NCBI GenBank assembly: GCA_028687375.1
Contig: JAQUAG010000008.1
Span: 1 to 64,000 of the forward strand
Direction of reading: 5' to 3'
Source of the DNA: Arcobacteraceae bacterium
GTDB taxonomy: Bacteria; Campylobacterota; Campylobacteria; Campylobacterales; Arcobacteraceae
Length of the DNA: 64,000 nucleotides
The number at the start of each line of letters is the position of its first letter. Positions within the stretch are counted from its first letter, which is position 1. The notes below the pieces were generated by a model, which had not been told where the DNA came from, made no database searches, and saw only the letters and a list, made by a program, of their open reading frames with translations. Below are positions 26,645 to 37,221 of the stretch, piece by piece. A program made the translations under genes and the position numbers.

Positions 26645-29600
26645 TTATTCTATTGTTAAGTCTCTAGTGACTTTTGTTTTGATTTTAAATTGTAGTTTTC
26701 CATTAATATCTTTACTTACATTGACTGTTGCTCCACTTTCGAGTGGTGTATTACTACTTACTGTTCGTTCTAGTTGTACACCATTATTATCTTCAAACCA
26801 AGTTTGTGACTCACCTTGTGTATCTGTTTTAACTATAGATTTAACCATAATAGCATTTCCTCCAATAGTTTGATTTTCATCTACACTTGTAGTGATACCT
26901 GTCGTATCTATAACCGTTTGAGCTCCTGCTATTTCAATAGTTGCTTTTGACTCTACCAACCCTACTTTGATAATATGTGTCGCTGTTCCATCTGGAAGTG
27001 CTGTAGCTTTTGCTTCATTTCCACTCACTGTTGCTTTTGTTTCAACTGTTCTATCCTCTTTTATAGTTGTTGTCGTCCCTGTAATTTTCGATTTTGCTAC
27101 AGTTTCTTTGTTGCCAACTTTCAGTGTATGGATAGCTTTATCATCTCCACTAACTTTTCCCTCAACTTTAATATCTACAACATTTCCAGTTTCATTGATA
27201 GTTGTCGTTGATGTTGTAACATCTCCAGCATCATTGATCACTACAGTCGAATCTGGAAGCTCTGAAGTCGCTTCAGAAATCCCTGTAATCTTATGACTTG
27301 CACTTCCATCATCAAATACTTTTGCATCTGTAATATTCAAAGTAGTTTCAGCATAAGCTTTTCCACTTTCACTTCCTATAGTATTTGTAGCTCCCGTTGG
27401 TTTTGTAATATTTGTAGCTAAGTTTGCAGTTAAATCTTTAGCTCTTAATGTGAAATAAACTACCTTTGAAGCACTACCTTTTGTAGCTATAGCTTTAATA
27501 TAGTATGTTCCCGTAGGTACTGTGCCACTTGCACTAAATTCTCCTGTTTGTGGATTGATAGTAAGCCAGTTTATTGTTTCAGAAGATTGTACTCTTTCAA
27601 AACTATATGCTGTTGCATTCTCTATAAAGGTTCTTAAATCAAGTGTGAAATAAGAAACATTGTTGATATCAAGAACTTGATCTAAAATAGCTGAAGTAAT
27701 TGTAATTGGGTCTTCATTTGGCTCTTCAGGTGTTGTCGGTTCTTCAGGTACTGTTGGAGTTACATAAATCTCCTCTTCCGTAATCATTTGTTGGTAATAT
27801 CCTACAATATTTCCAGTACTGTCTAATTCATAAATAGTTAAGTATTTATCAGCCTGTGCCCCTGTGATATTTGCTCCACTTGTATATGTTGTAGCTTCAT
27901 TTGGAAGTGAGGCATCATACGATGGGATAGGCATTGCAACTTCAGAGAAGATATACTTGATACTATTTCCGCTTACTGGAGAATAGGTGATTTTTGTAGA
28001 ACCATCTGCACTTCCTTTTCCTATTGTGATATTGTCACTTGAAATTGCAGGTGCTATAGCTTTTGGTGTGTTGCTTCCTGTTGCACTTAAAACACTTACA
28101 GTGATAGCTCTACTTTCTCTTCCACTTGTACTTCCTGCTACACTTACCTCCACTGCATAAGTATTATTTCCAGCGATATCACCTAAATCTGTAGGGTTCG
28201 TGAAACTAGGTGCAGTTTTGAAACTCAATGTTCCTGTTGTACTATTGATAGTAAATTTATCTGCATCTGCTCCACCACTGATACTATAAGCGATAGTTCC
28301 ACTAAAGTTATTACTATTGCTATCATCCACAAAACTTGCATCTCCTACAAGAGTTGTCCCCTCCACTACATACGGAGTAAGTGTGTTTGAAGCAATTCCA
28401 CCTGGGTCTTTTATTGTACCATTTGCTACTCCATCCGTATCAAATGCTCCACCATCTTTGAGGTCGAAGTCAATTTTTACTTTGCCAGCATCTGCACCAT
28501 CTAAGAATGTTACAGATTTTGTGATATTAACCCATTTATTTGTGAGGTTATTTTTCTTGTAGTAAGCATATGAACCGATAGCTCTATCGACTATCATAGA
28601 CATAGTTACTGTTTGACCAGTTGTAAGCCCATTTATATCAAATGCAAAACTTCCAAGTGGAAGAGTTACCCCTTTTTGAGGTACTTTATTACTTGGATTA
28701 TTTGTTGCACCTGTAATATTTGTACCAGTTGGAGAAATGATAGTAACCTCTGTCATACCTGTTTTATATGGCACAGAGAGACTTACACTATTTGTAGTTG
28801 GTGGTACATATGTTCCTGTGATTGCTATTTGTGTATTTCCAACGGCAATTTTCGCTCCACCACTTCCTTGTCCACCATCAGTTGCTCCATTTCCATCACT
28901 GAAATTCCAAGCGATAGTGATATTTTCATCGCCACTTTCTGTATTTTGATAAGTGATATTTCGTAAAGTTGTATTGACTATACTTGTATTGACATCACCA
29001 AAGTTAATAGTCATATTTCCATCAGTTTGACTAAATGTTCCTACATAAGTATTTCCAAGGCTAAGAGTATTTCCACTCACTGTGATAACATCTGTAAAAC
29101 TTAAGATATCATTAGGATTTGCTCCACCTTCTCTTGCTAATGTTACAGTTGCACCATTGTAATTTGTAACATCAAGCTCATTATCTTTGAGTGTTACATC
29201 ACTATCAAGTACTGTTGGAGTTGCACGATTATGATTTACACTTTGTCCTAGAGAAGATTCTCCACCGATAGTTTTAATTTCACCAGTAGCTTTATCAAGG
29301 ATTATTATAGATCTTAATGTATCATCACCATCATTGTATGTAGATTCTACATATACAAGCAGATTACCATTTTTATCAAAATCAATACTATAAGAGTTAC
29401 TATAATCCATTCCATTTAATGTAAACGATTTAACTCCATTAGTTCCAAAATTTGCATCCACTACACCACTGCTAGAAAATTTAGAAACTAATACTCCGTC
29501 ATCATCAGTATAAGCTACTGCATAAATATTACCTTCACTATCTTTTTTCAACTCTTTAATTGTTGAACCAAAATCAAAAGCTAAAATATTTTCTAAAGTT

Positions 29601-32600
29601 CCAGTTGGTGTTAATTTAAATATTGTACTTTTACTCTGACTTTCATCGTAACCGCCTATAAGCATATTTCCATCAGCTAAAGGTGAAAAACTATGAAAAT
29701 ATTTACCACTTTGAGAAAATATTCCATTTGTTGCGAAAGTTGTATAAGGTGTTCCGTTACTATTTAGTACCATAAGTCTATTGAGATAAGTGTTATCAGT
29801 TTCTTTAACACTTAAGAGGATTTTTTGCTCTTCTCCTATCGTCCATAGAGTTGCACTTGCAACAGAATCATAATCATTTGTAGTTACTTTATCTATCGCT
29901 AATTTTCCACTTGTTCCAAAAGTAGTATCAAATTGCCCATCTGGTGTGAGTCCTACTAAAATAGCTTGGTGAGTTGTATAATCTTCATCTCCAGCTACTA
30001 TGATTTTGCCATTATCTAAAAGCATAATCTTTCTTGCATAATCTCTTGAACCACCACCTATAACATCAATGATTTTTTTACCACTATCTCCAAACTCACT
30101 AATTAATTGACCATTACTATCAAGCTTAGCAATCGCAAAATCTGAGTTACCATTATTCGCCATACCTGCAATATAGATATTTCCACTACTATCTAGTGTT
30201 ATATTTGTAGGAAAGTCACCATTAGATGTTTGCATATCAATAATCGCAACCCCATCTGTTCCAAATGAACTATCTACTGTCCAATCTAAATTGTATCTTC
30301 TAATATCAAATTGACTTCGATCATCTGCATCATAACTTCTTCCAACCACTAAAGTCTTGCCATCTGGCTGAACTTTAATAATATCTGTTGCATAGGTAGT
30401 ATTTATAAAGAAATTAGGGATCTCTATATAATTTACCCCTTCACTTATCTTAAAGCTTGGTGCATCATTGATACCGCTTACATTTAGCTCCATTGTGTAA
30501 GTTTGGCTATAGACTGTATCCCCATTACTATCATTAGCCCCTACTTGAAAGCTAAAATTCCCTGCTCCACTTCCATAAACATCAGTATTTGGAGTAAAAA
30601 TGAAATAGCCATCTTCAATATCAGAATATCTAACTTCATCATCTATAGCCACTTCAGAACCGTCATTTTTAAGCACTCCATGTGCAGGAAGTGAGATGAT
30701 TTTGATTCGATTAAAACTTGTCTCATCCCCAAGTGGTGAATAGGTACCAAAATCGCTTATGCTAAATGTAATGCTTCCATCTTCTGTAACAGTCGCACCT
30801 GCTCCTGTCACTTTTGGTACTCTTTGGATATTTACCGTTGTATTTCCCTCACCGATTAATGCTCCGCCACTTCCTTGCGTTCCACTATTATTATCACTTA
30901 CACTCCAAGCTATCACTACACTTGATGGTAGGCTTGTTGCATTATTTTCATAAGTAATAGATTTGAGAGCTTCATTTACAGTCGTTTGATTTGCATCGCT
31001 ATTGAAAGTGATAGTAAGATTTCCATCTGTATTTGTAACTGTACCGATAGTTGTATTTGATAGTTTTACACTGCCATCTACAAATGTCAGATTTCCTGTC
31101 GTTCCAAATTTATCATTTGCACTTGCTCCACCTTGTCGTGCTAGAGAAACTATTACACTGCCATAGTTTGTATCTCGTAAATCTTTATCTACCAAAGTAG
31201 CATTTGGTGCTAAAGTAATAGCACTCTCCCCCTCTTTAAATAGTACTGTATTTCCAAGAGAGTTTAGAGGTGCTCCAAAATCTCTATCGAAAACTCCATC
31301 ACTATCTATTTTTCCAATGTAGATATTTAGATCTGTAGAAAATATATTATTATTAAGACTGTATCCACCTCCTACATTTCCAAGAATAAGCATTTTCCCA
31401 TCGTTTGCTTTTGTAAGTTCTATACTTCCTTCCATACCTCTACCGTTGTCTTCGCTTGAAGTTGCACCACTATAAGCATTAAACTCCAAAACTCCGTCTG
31501 TTCCAAATGTGGTATCTAGTGTACCGTTTGGAGTGATTTTTGCTACTTTTGAAGTATAAGCTGTATAGATACTCCCTGTTACGAAAATATTATCGCTATC
31601 ATCTACTGTAAGTCCTGTAACCCTTTGGTTGCTAAATAAAGTTCCAAGATCTAAATATCCTGTATTGTTATTGAAAGTGCTATCTAGTGAACCATTTGTA
31701 TTAAATCGATACACTCTTGTAGGTCCATTTGCATGCATTGTTGCGATAATTTTACCATCTGACTGTAATGCTACTGTTCTAAAATCTTGATATGCGATAT
31801 CTACTACATCTACTACAGTTGTCCCATCTGTACCAAAACTAAAATCAAAAGCACCATCAGTAAGTATCCTTGAAATTTTTGCACCGTGGTCTGTAGGATT
31901 AACATAAACTCCACCACCTACGACAATCAGTTTTCCGTCACTATCAAGAATCGCATCATGGATTTGTGATTGGTCTATTAATCTTCCACCTGGACCAAAA
32001 GAGCTATCCATCGTACCATCTGCATTTACAGTTACAGCGAACCCTTGCGTTTTAGAGCTTATGAACTCATGTCCTGTGATAATCGCTTTTCCATTAGAGA
32101 GTGGCAATAGATTTGAAACAGTAGTAATTTGAGTTCCTCCTAGTGCTATACCACCTGGATTTAGAGTAGGATATGCTATTCCATTTGTTCCAAAACTTGT
32201 ATCGGTTGTACCATTCGCATTAAATCTTGCTAAAAATATTGTTCTAGTTGAAGCGTGGTCATTATTTGCTCTCTCTGTTCCAGAGACCAATATTTTTCCA
32301 TCACTCAAAGTTGTAAAAGATATAGAATTGATAAACTTTTGCCCTAAAGAAACAACAGTTTTCCCATCTGTCCCAAAAGCTGTATCTATGCTTCCATCCG
32401 CTTTGTATTTAGTGAGGAAAAACTTAACTTCTGTAGATAAACTATCAAATCCGCCTGTAGCGGTTCTTCCAAGTGTGATAAAAGAACCATCATCTAATGC
32501 TTTAAACCCACTTGCTTGATAAATTGCTGTACTATCAGCAGTGAGAGAACTACCGTTTTGGTAGCTAAAAGATGGTGCATGATTTACCGCTTCGATTTTG

Positions 32601-34393
32601 ATATTAAAATTTGTAGTTGGTGATTCAACAAATCCATTTGTCTCAAGATCCATCCCCTCAGCCAAACTTATCCCAAATGTAGCTTCTCCAGATACTTGAG
32701 CTTTTGTTTTGACTTTAACATTTCCAAGAAGAGTTTTTGCTTCCTCAGTTGATAATCTTACGAGACCATTTTGACCCATATTTAATAGATATAATTTACC
32801 ACCATCTGGGAACACCATATATGTTTTTCCACCAATTACTGATGGAGCACCTGCAAAATTTGCATCCAAATAGTCAATCTCTGTTGTGCCTAAGAAAAAT
32901 TTATCAATAAGATCGCTATTTGATGGAGGAGTGATGGCGATTGCCATTATTCCATCACCATCAGCCTCTGTGATATTTACATCTGATGGGAAAGTAAGCT
33001 CTTGACTTGCCCCCATAAATACAGTGATATTTTTGTCGTTTCCTTGCGTAGTAGTGTCCAAATCAAATGTAGGAATACCAAGACTCATGATAGCTGTAGA
33101 TGAAGATCTATCACCCTCTGCATTAATATTAAGAGTAACTGGATAATTCCCAGCTTCTACACCTTCTGGGATAGTAAGATAAACCATAATTGATTGCCAG
33201 TTATTTGGGGTAGTACTATTAAGATGAGTAGAATTGACATTCTTAATTTCAAAGGTTGCACTTTCAGACAAACTACTACCGTCACTAATCTGTCCACTCC
33301 ATCCATCTGGTAGTGTCAATGTTACAGTAGTATTTTTATCAGTTAAAGATTTATTCTCTATATCAAATCTTATCTGTTTCGCTAAGTTTGGTACTGCCAA
33401 AGCATCTATATACCCAAATTGGTCTTCATTTTTTGGTACTACTGATGCTGCCTCAAAACTCTCATAAGCTTTGATATTAGTTGTAGCACCATCTGCTAGA
33501 GTTGGGATAATCCACTCCATACCGTAGCCATTGTCGTGTGTATTTGGTTCTACTACACTTGTAAGTCCACCAGCATTTGGTGTTGTAGCATTCATTACAA
33601 TTGAAGCATAATTATTTGATTGTGCATCAGCAGGATTTGGTGAAACTGAAGTAAGAGTCATCTTTTGTACGATGCCATCTGTATATTTTGTGACACCGAT
33701 ACTTTTTTTGGCACTATCCCAATATCCATTCCCCTCATCACCACCTGCTAAGAATGTATCAGTTATCCTAGCAAATCGTAGATTTGTTAACTCTGCTCCA
33801 GTGTTATTTGTGATATCCCACTCTATATCAACTTTTTGAGAGTCATTACTTGGTAGAGTAACTTTTTTTGTAACTACAATAGTGCCATTTGGTATAGCTG
33901 ATGGCATTGGCTCAGAAGCCATATATACTTTAAGTTGACTATCAAGTACCCAAGTTGCAGTTATTGTATTATTTACTGTTACGATAGTTGGTATTGGAAA
34001 TCCATCTGTCAAGACATTATTACTATCAATCACTGCGGTTGAAATATTTCCATCAGTATTTAGATATGATGAATAATACCCAAAAGGGATTGTTTGCCCA
34101 TTGACCTCTAAAACCTCTCCACTTCCCAAATATTCATCATATAATCTATTCGTTTGATCCTCATCAAAATCATAAAACTGTGTATTCCAAGCAGTTCCAT
34201 CATACCTATCGACTATCGTCGTCCCATCATCTCTTACTACAACTTTGAGGTTTCCTTTTGCTTCTACTCCCCCAAGAGTTTCTAAGGCTTGTATCCCAAC
34301 TGCCCCAAGCAACATAGCCGACACCACCAAGGAAACTTTTCCACCTTTTAAAATCCTAAACCTTGAACTAAAATCATGATTAAATCGCAACAT
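26645..34393 (-). CDS. Giant surface protein with delta-60 beta-propellers
   Basis: A 2582-residue protein. A long N-terminal signal region (about 1-36, with VSLVVSAMLLGAVGIQA) is preceded by an extended charged stretch, as in very large exported proteins. Two blocks of delta-60/DUF5122 propeller repeats lie at about 610-1040 and 1320-1720 (units such as ADGSIDTAFGTDGKTVV and DSNGQLISEFGDSGKKII). Each is followed by a cadherin/VCBS-like beta domain. A choice-of-anchor U domain is at about 1860-2000 (VPYKTGMTEVTIISPTGT), a cadherin domain at about 2003-2105, and a Pro/Glu linker (PEEPTTPEEPNED) near 2220. The C-terminus is Thr-rich. Likely a surface adhesin or fibre; the ligand is unknown. Confidence 0.88.
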   Translation of the reverse strand: MLRFNHDFSSRFRILKGGKVSLVVSAMLLGAVGIQALETLGGVEAKGNLKVVVRDDGTTIVDRYDGTAWNTQFYDFDEDQTNRLYDEYLGSGEVLEVNGQTIPFGYYSSYLNTDGNISTAVIDSNNVLTDGFPIPTIVTVNNTITATWVLDSQLKVYMASEPMPSAIPNGTIVVTKKVTLPSNDSQKVDIEWDITNNTGAELTNLRFARITDTFLAGGDEGNGYWDSAKKSIGVTKYTDGIVQKMTLTSVSPNPADAQSNNYASIVMNATTPNAGGLTSVVEPNTHDNGYGMEWIIPTLADGATTNIKAYESFEAASVVPKNEDQFGYIDALAVPNLAKQIRFDIENKSLTDKNTTVTLTLPDGWSGQISDGSSLSESATFEIKNVNSTHLNSTTPNNWQSIMVYLTIPEGVEAGNYPVTLNINAEGDRSSSTAIMSLGIPTFDLDTTTQGNDKNITVFMGASQELTFPSDVNITEADGDGIMAIAITPPSNSDLIDKFFLGTTEIDYLDANFAGAPSVIGGKTYMVFPDGGKLYLLNMGQNGLVRLSTEEAKTLLGNVKVKTKAQVSGEATFGISLAEGMDLETNGFVESPTTNFNIKIEAVNHAPSFSYQNGSSLTADSTAIYQASGFKALDDGSFITLGRTATGGFDSLSTEVKFFLTKYKADGSIDTAFGTDGKTVVSLGQKFINSISFTTLSDGKILVSGTERANNDHASTRTIFLARFNANGTTDTSFGTNGIAYPTLNPGGIALGGTQITTVSNLLPLSNGKAIITGHEFISSKTQGFAVTVNADGTMDSSFGPGGRLIDQSQIHDAILDSDGKLIVVGGGVYVNPTDHGAKISRILTDGAFDFSFGTDGTTVVDVVDIAYQDFRTVALQSDGKIIATMHANGPTRVYRFNTNGSLDSTFNNNTGYLDLGTLFSNQRVTGLTVDDSDNIFVTGSIYTAYTSKVAKITPNGTLDTTFGTDGVLEFNAYSGATSSEDNGRGMEGSIELTKANDGKMLILGNVGGGYSLNNNIFSTDLNIYIGKIDSDGVFDRDFGAPLNSLGNTVLFKEGESAITLAPNATLVDKDLRDTNYGSVIVSLARQGGASANDKFGTTGNLTFVDGSVKLSNTTIGTVTNTDGNLTITFNSDANQTTVNEALKSITYENNATSLPSSVVIAWSVSDNNSGTQGSGGALIGEGNTTVNIQRVPKVTGAGATVTEDGSITFSISDFGTYSPLGDETSFNRIKIISLPAHGVLKNDGSEVAIDDEVRYSDIEDGYFIFTPNTDVYGSGAGNFSFQVGANDSNGDTVYSQTYTMELNVSGINDAPSFKISEGVNYIEIPNFFINTTYATDIIKVQPDGKTLVVGRSYDADDRSQFDIRRYNLDWTVDSSFGTDGVAIIDMQTSNGDFPTNITLDSSGNIYIAGMANNGNSDFAIAKLDSNGQLISEFGDSGKKIIDVIGGGSRDYARKIMLLDNGKIIVAGDEDYTTHQAILVGLTPDGQFDTTFGTSGKLAIDKVTTNDYDSVASATLWTIGEEQKILLSVKETDNTYLNRLMVLNSNGTPYTTFATNGIFSQSGKYFHSFSPLADGNMLIGGYDESQSKSTIFKLTPTGTLENILAFDFGSTIKELKKDSEGNIYAVAYTDDDGVLVSKFSSSGVVDANFGTNGVKSFTLNGMDYSNSYSIDFDKNGNLLVYVESTYNDGDDTLRSIIILDKATGEIKTIGGESSLGQSVNHNRATPTVLDSDVTLKDNELDVTNYNGATVTLAREGGANPNDILSFTDVITVSGNTLSLGNTYVGTFSQTDGNMTINFGDVNTSIVNTTLRNITYQNTESGDENITIAWNFSDGNGATDGGQGSGGAKIAVGNTQIAITGTYVPPTTNSVSLSVPYKTGMTEVTIISPTGTNITGATNNPSNKVPQKGVTLPLGSFAFDINGLTTGQTVTMSMIVDRAIGSYAYYKKNNLTNKWVNITKSVTFLDGADAGKVKIDFDLKDGGAFDTDGVANGTIKDPGGIASNTLTPYVVEGTTLVGDASFVDDSNSNNFSGTIAYSISGGADADKFTINSTTGTLSFKTAPSFTNPTDLGDIAGNNTYAVEVSVAGSTSGRESRAITVSVLSATGSNTPKAIAPAISSDNITIGKGSADGSTKITYSPVSGNSIKYIFSEVAMPIPSYDASLPNEATTYTSGANITGAQADKYLTIYELDSTGNIVGYYQQMITEEEIYVTPTVPEEPTTPEEPNEDPITITSAILDQVLDINNVSYFTLDLRTFIENATAYSFERVQSSETINWLTINPQTGEFSASGTVPTGTYYIKAIATKGSASKVVYFTLRAKDLTANLATNITKPTGATNTIGSESGKAYAETTLNITDAKVFDDGSASHKITGISEATSELPDSTVVINDAGDVTTSTTTINETGNVVDIKVEGKVSGDDKAIHTLKVGNKETVAKSKITGTTTTIKEDRTVETKATVSGNEAKATALPDGTATHIIKVGLVESKATIEIAGAQTVIDTTGITTSVDENQTIGGNAIMVKSIVKTDTQGESQTWFEDNNGVQLERTVSSNTPLESGATVNVSKDINGKLQFKIKTKVTRDLTIE

Positions 34394-34438
34394 ATTTTTA
34401 TTCCTTTCGAAAATATTTTCATAATGATAAAATATTAA

Positions 34439-34477
34439 AGTCTCAAAGCAGTCTCAGCTAGTCTCATAACGGTCGCA
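34439..34477 (-). promoter_or_regulatory. Four phased GTC[T/G]CA boxes at the adhesin promoter
   Basis: On the plus strand GTCTCA starts at 34440, 34451 and 34461 and GTCGCA at 34472, giving spacings of 11, 10 and 11 bp. They end about 46 bp before the adhesin start. Phasing by helical turn fits cooperative binding of an OmpR-family regulator. Confidence 0.65.
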
Positions 34478-34612
34478 ATTTCAAAATTTGTATTATTGGT
34501 GCTGTAAGTAAAGGATAATAGAGAGGAAAATCAACTTAATAGAATGGAAAAATAACATACAGTTACATCACGAAAAAGTGGAGAGATAAAAATGAGTTAA
34601 TTTTGGATTATA

Positions 34613-34987
34613 TCAAGAGATACTAGTTGTTTTTATTGGTACGACACTTGCTAAAAAATCTCTCATCCCTGTCGTTTTATCAAAACATTCAGCGACATCA
34701 AGCCCATCGATATTAATAAAATGTTTAGATAGAGAACTTATCACATAAATGGGAATTATGGTATCTTTTTTTCGAATATTTTTGATAAACTCAATCCCAT
34801 CCATAAGGGGCATTTGTATATCAGTCAAGATCAAATCAAATTTTTGGTGATTATACTCTTTGAGACCCTCTATTCCATTTGAGGCATGTACTACTTGTTC
34901 GAAATACAAAGAGAGGACTCTTTGACAGCTTTTCGATAGTGCTATATCATCTTCAAGATATAAGATATGTTTGTTTGTAACACTCAT
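34613..34987 (-). CDS. Stand-alone receiver-domain protein
   Basis: A 124-residue single REC domain. It has the acidic pair in LYLEDDIAL, phospho-acceptor Asp56 in LILTDIQMPLMDG, a Ser switch (VISSLSK) and a Lys in FDKTTG, where most receivers have Lys-Pro. There is no output domain, so it may act as a phosphate sink, a CheY-like effector or a relay partner for the adjacent kinase or cyclase. GTCGCA boxes precede it. Confidence 0.8.
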   Translation of the reverse strand: MSVTNKHILYLEDDIALSKSCQRVLSLYFEQVVHASNGIEGLKEYNHQKFDLILTDIQMPLMDGIEFIKNIRKKDTIIPIYVISSLSKHFINIDGLDVAECFDKTTGMRDFLASVVPIKTTSIS

Positions 34988-35039
34988 AGTTGCTCCATTA
35001 GTTTTTCAAATTATATTCTATTTTTTTGAACCTAAGTAG

Positions 35040-35064
35040 GTCGCGTGGTCGCAATTTGGTCGCA
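35040..35064 (-). promoter_or_regulatory. GTCGCA boxes upstream of the receiver gene
   Basis: GTCGC[G/A] starts at 35040, 35048 and 35059. The last two are 11 bp apart and flanked by the same AATTT spacer as at 34477 and 37139. The same box type precedes the adhesin and the OmpR-type regulator. Confidence 0.6.
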
Positions 35065-35127
35065 ATCTTCAATCTTTTTTACGAAGAAGAGAATACTTTT
35101 CAGTTTACTGTGAAATGACAATTAAAT

Positions 35128-37077
35128 TTATTGAAAAAAATTTTCAAAAATATAAAAGCAATTTTTTCCTTTTCTTTTTGCTTCATACATCGCATTATCG
35201 GCTTGATGGACAAGCTCTCCAATAGAGACTTGATTATCTTGACAATAAAAGCTTATCCCAATACTCGCAGAGACTTGAAGTGTGGTATCTTTTCCATATT
35301 GTACTGGTGTATTGGCGAGTTCTAGGATTCTTTTTATCATCTTTTCATAAGGCTCACTCTCTTTTGAAATATGAAAAATAAGGGCAAATTCATCTCCACC
35401 AATCCTTGCTATCATATCTTCTTGACGAATAGTCGTTTGGAATCTTTTTGCTAACTCTTTGAGTAATACATCTCCTGCATCGTGTCCGTGAGTATCATTT
35501 ATCGCTTTAAAGCCATCCAAATCAATAAAAGCAAGTCCAAAAGCACCCCCTTTTCGTTTTGTAAGTGCATATATTTTCTCAATTTCATTTTCAAAGAAAT
35601 GACGATTAGGAAGAGTTGTAAGGGAGTCATTATTTGCTTGGGTTTTCAAAATCTCCTCCTCTTTTAACCTTTCTGTGACATCAATCGCAAGGGAAACTAT
35701 CTCATAATCATCTTCCTCTTTAGATTTTTGGAGTAAAGTATTATGCCATTCACATACGATAGGAGTTTGGTTTTTTAAAATATTTTGATTGATAAAAATA
35801 TGTAAATTGCTATCATTTGCTATCGTTTTAAGATTTTTTGTAACCATCTCCCTTTCAGATTCAAGAACTAAAAAATCAAGAAAACATCTCCCCTTAACCT
35901 CATTTGCACTCCATCCAAAAAGCCTTGTGGCTTGTTCATTCCAGTCTGTGATGATATATCCCTTTTTCCATACTATCCCAGCTGATGCTGAGTTTTGAAA
36001 AAGAATTTTATGTCGTTGTTCACTTTTGGATAATTGTTTATTAATCCTATAAATATAATAAGCGATACCCCCAACAATCACTATAATCAAACTTGAAATC
36101 AATATATAAAAATAGATCCAAGTATTATCACTATCTTCTTTCTCTTTGTAAAAAAAATCTTCTAAAGTTCTTGTTTGTTTGATAAGTCCAAATTGTTTAT
36201 ACACCTCTACTATATGTTCCCATCGTCCAGGGTTACTATGTCCTATTTGGATAAAATCTGGATTGATAAGTTTTCTCAGAACACTTGCTTCATACAAAAG
36301 ATGCTCTTTTGATTTGTTTTGGGTATTGTAGTTTTTCTCTATCAAAGCTACCGTTTCCTCAATATTTTCCAAAGCATATTCCCACCCTTTAAAAGTTGCT
36401 TGACGAAAATCAGAAACAACTTTATGGTCACTTTCATAGAGTGCTGTTGAAGTAAAAAGGGTATCTCCATAAAAATCAAGTCCATACGCTCGTGGTTCTA
36501 AAATACTAAATGTTTTTTTCTCTTTGGAAAGTAAATAGGGTTCGTTAGAACTATAAGCATTGATTGCGACCACTTTATTTTCAAGAAGATCATCAAGATG
36601 TTTTTGTTTTGGGACAAATTTAATTTTAGAAAGGTTTATTCCCTCTTTGATAAACATCGCTTTGAGTTCGATATCTTGATCCCCTCCCATAAGGGCAATT
36701 GGACCACCTTTGGCTAAGTCTATCGGGCTTTTGAACTTCTCTTTTGCGAGAAGAATATTAGGTGAATGTTGGAAAATTGCCCCAAGCATCACCACATCTA
36801 AACCACTAAGATAATCGATAACTAAACTAGAATTTGAAACCCCAAAATCTGCTTTTTTGGATAAAACAGAATCTACAACATTTGTACTAGAATCACCCTC
36901 CAAAAGAGTGACATCAAATCCAGCTCGTTTATAAAAACCTTTGTGAAGTGCCATATAATACCCTGCGAATTGGAATTGATGTTTCCAACGAAGTTGTACA
37001 GAGATATTTTTGTTCTCCCCATACAATGAGATAAAAAAGAATATTACAATCATAAAAACTTTCACAGCATACTCCAA
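35128..37077 (-). CDS. NMT1-PAS-GGDEF sensor diguanylate cyclase
   Basis: A 649-residue protein. A signal peptide is followed by a periplasmic NMT1/THI5-like substrate-binding domain (about 22-300: VQLRWKHQFQFAGYYMALHK is the family's signature). One membrane helix lies at about 318-340 (IYFYILISSLIIVIVGGIAY), a PAS domain at about 355-475, and a GGDEF domain at about 480-645. The active site is intact (ARIGGDEFALIF), and an RQED inhibitory I-site lies five residues before it. It should make cyclic di-GMP in response to a periplasmic ligand, possibly a pyrimidine-like or sulfonate compound. The neighbouring giant adhesin is a logical output of cyclic di-GMP. Confidence 0.88.
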   Translation of the reverse strand: MEYAVKVFMIVIFFFISLYGENKNISVQLRWKHQFQFAGYYMALHKGFYKRAGFDVTLLEGDSSTNVVDSVLSKKADFGVSNSSLVIDYLSGLDVVMLGAIFQHSPNILLAKEKFKSPIDLAKGGPIALMGGDQDIELKAMFIKEGINLSKIKFVPKQKHLDDLLENKVVAINAYSSNEPYLLSKEKKTFSILEPRAYGLDFYGDTLFTSTALYESDHKVVSDFRQATFKGWEYALENIEETVALIEKNYNTQNKSKEHLLYEASVLRKLINPDFIQIGHSNPGRWEHIVEVYKQFGLIKQTRTLEDFFYKEKEDSDNTWIYFYILISSLIIVIVGGIAYYIYRINKQLSKSEQRHKILFQNSASAGIVWKKGYIITDWNEQATRLFGWSANEVKGRCFLDFLVLESEREMVTKNLKTIANDSNLHIFINQNILKNQTPIVCEWHNTLLQKSKEEDDYEIVSLAIDVTERLKEEEILKTQANNDSLTTLPNRHFFENEIEKIYALTKRKGGAFGLAFIDLDGFKAINDTHGHDAGDVLLKELAKRFQTTIRQEDMIARIGGDEFALIFHISKESEPYEKMIKRILELANTPVQYGKDTTLQVSASIGISFYCQDNQVSIGELVHQADNAMYEAKRKGKNCFYIFENFFQ

Positions 37078-37132
37078 ATAGATGATAAACCCTTTATTTT
37101 AGCAAAAAGAATGTAAGAGATATAACCTTCTT

Positions 37133-37150
37133 AGTCTCAATTTAGTCTCA
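37133..37150 (+). promoter_or_regulatory. GTCTCA boxes in the divergent cyclase/regulator promoter
   Basis: AGTCTCAA occurs twice (GTCTCA at 37134 and 37145, 11 bp apart) between the cyclase gene and the OmpR-type regulator gene. This fits autoregulation of the latter. Confidence 0.6.
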
Positions 37151-37221
37151 AAAATCCTTTTTAAGTGACTATTTAAAAGCAACCTTATATACTCACAAAA
37201 AATTAGGATAATAGGCTAAAA

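Noticed and set aside
26645-34393. CRISPR or tandem DNA repeat array in the giant gene
   Set aside because: The periodicity is at protein level (delta-60 propeller units); DNA copies are diverged and have no spacer structure.
35131-35998. Plus-strand frames opposite the cyclase gene
   Set aside because: They are antisense to the well-supported NMT1-PAS-GGDEF protein and lack their own signals.
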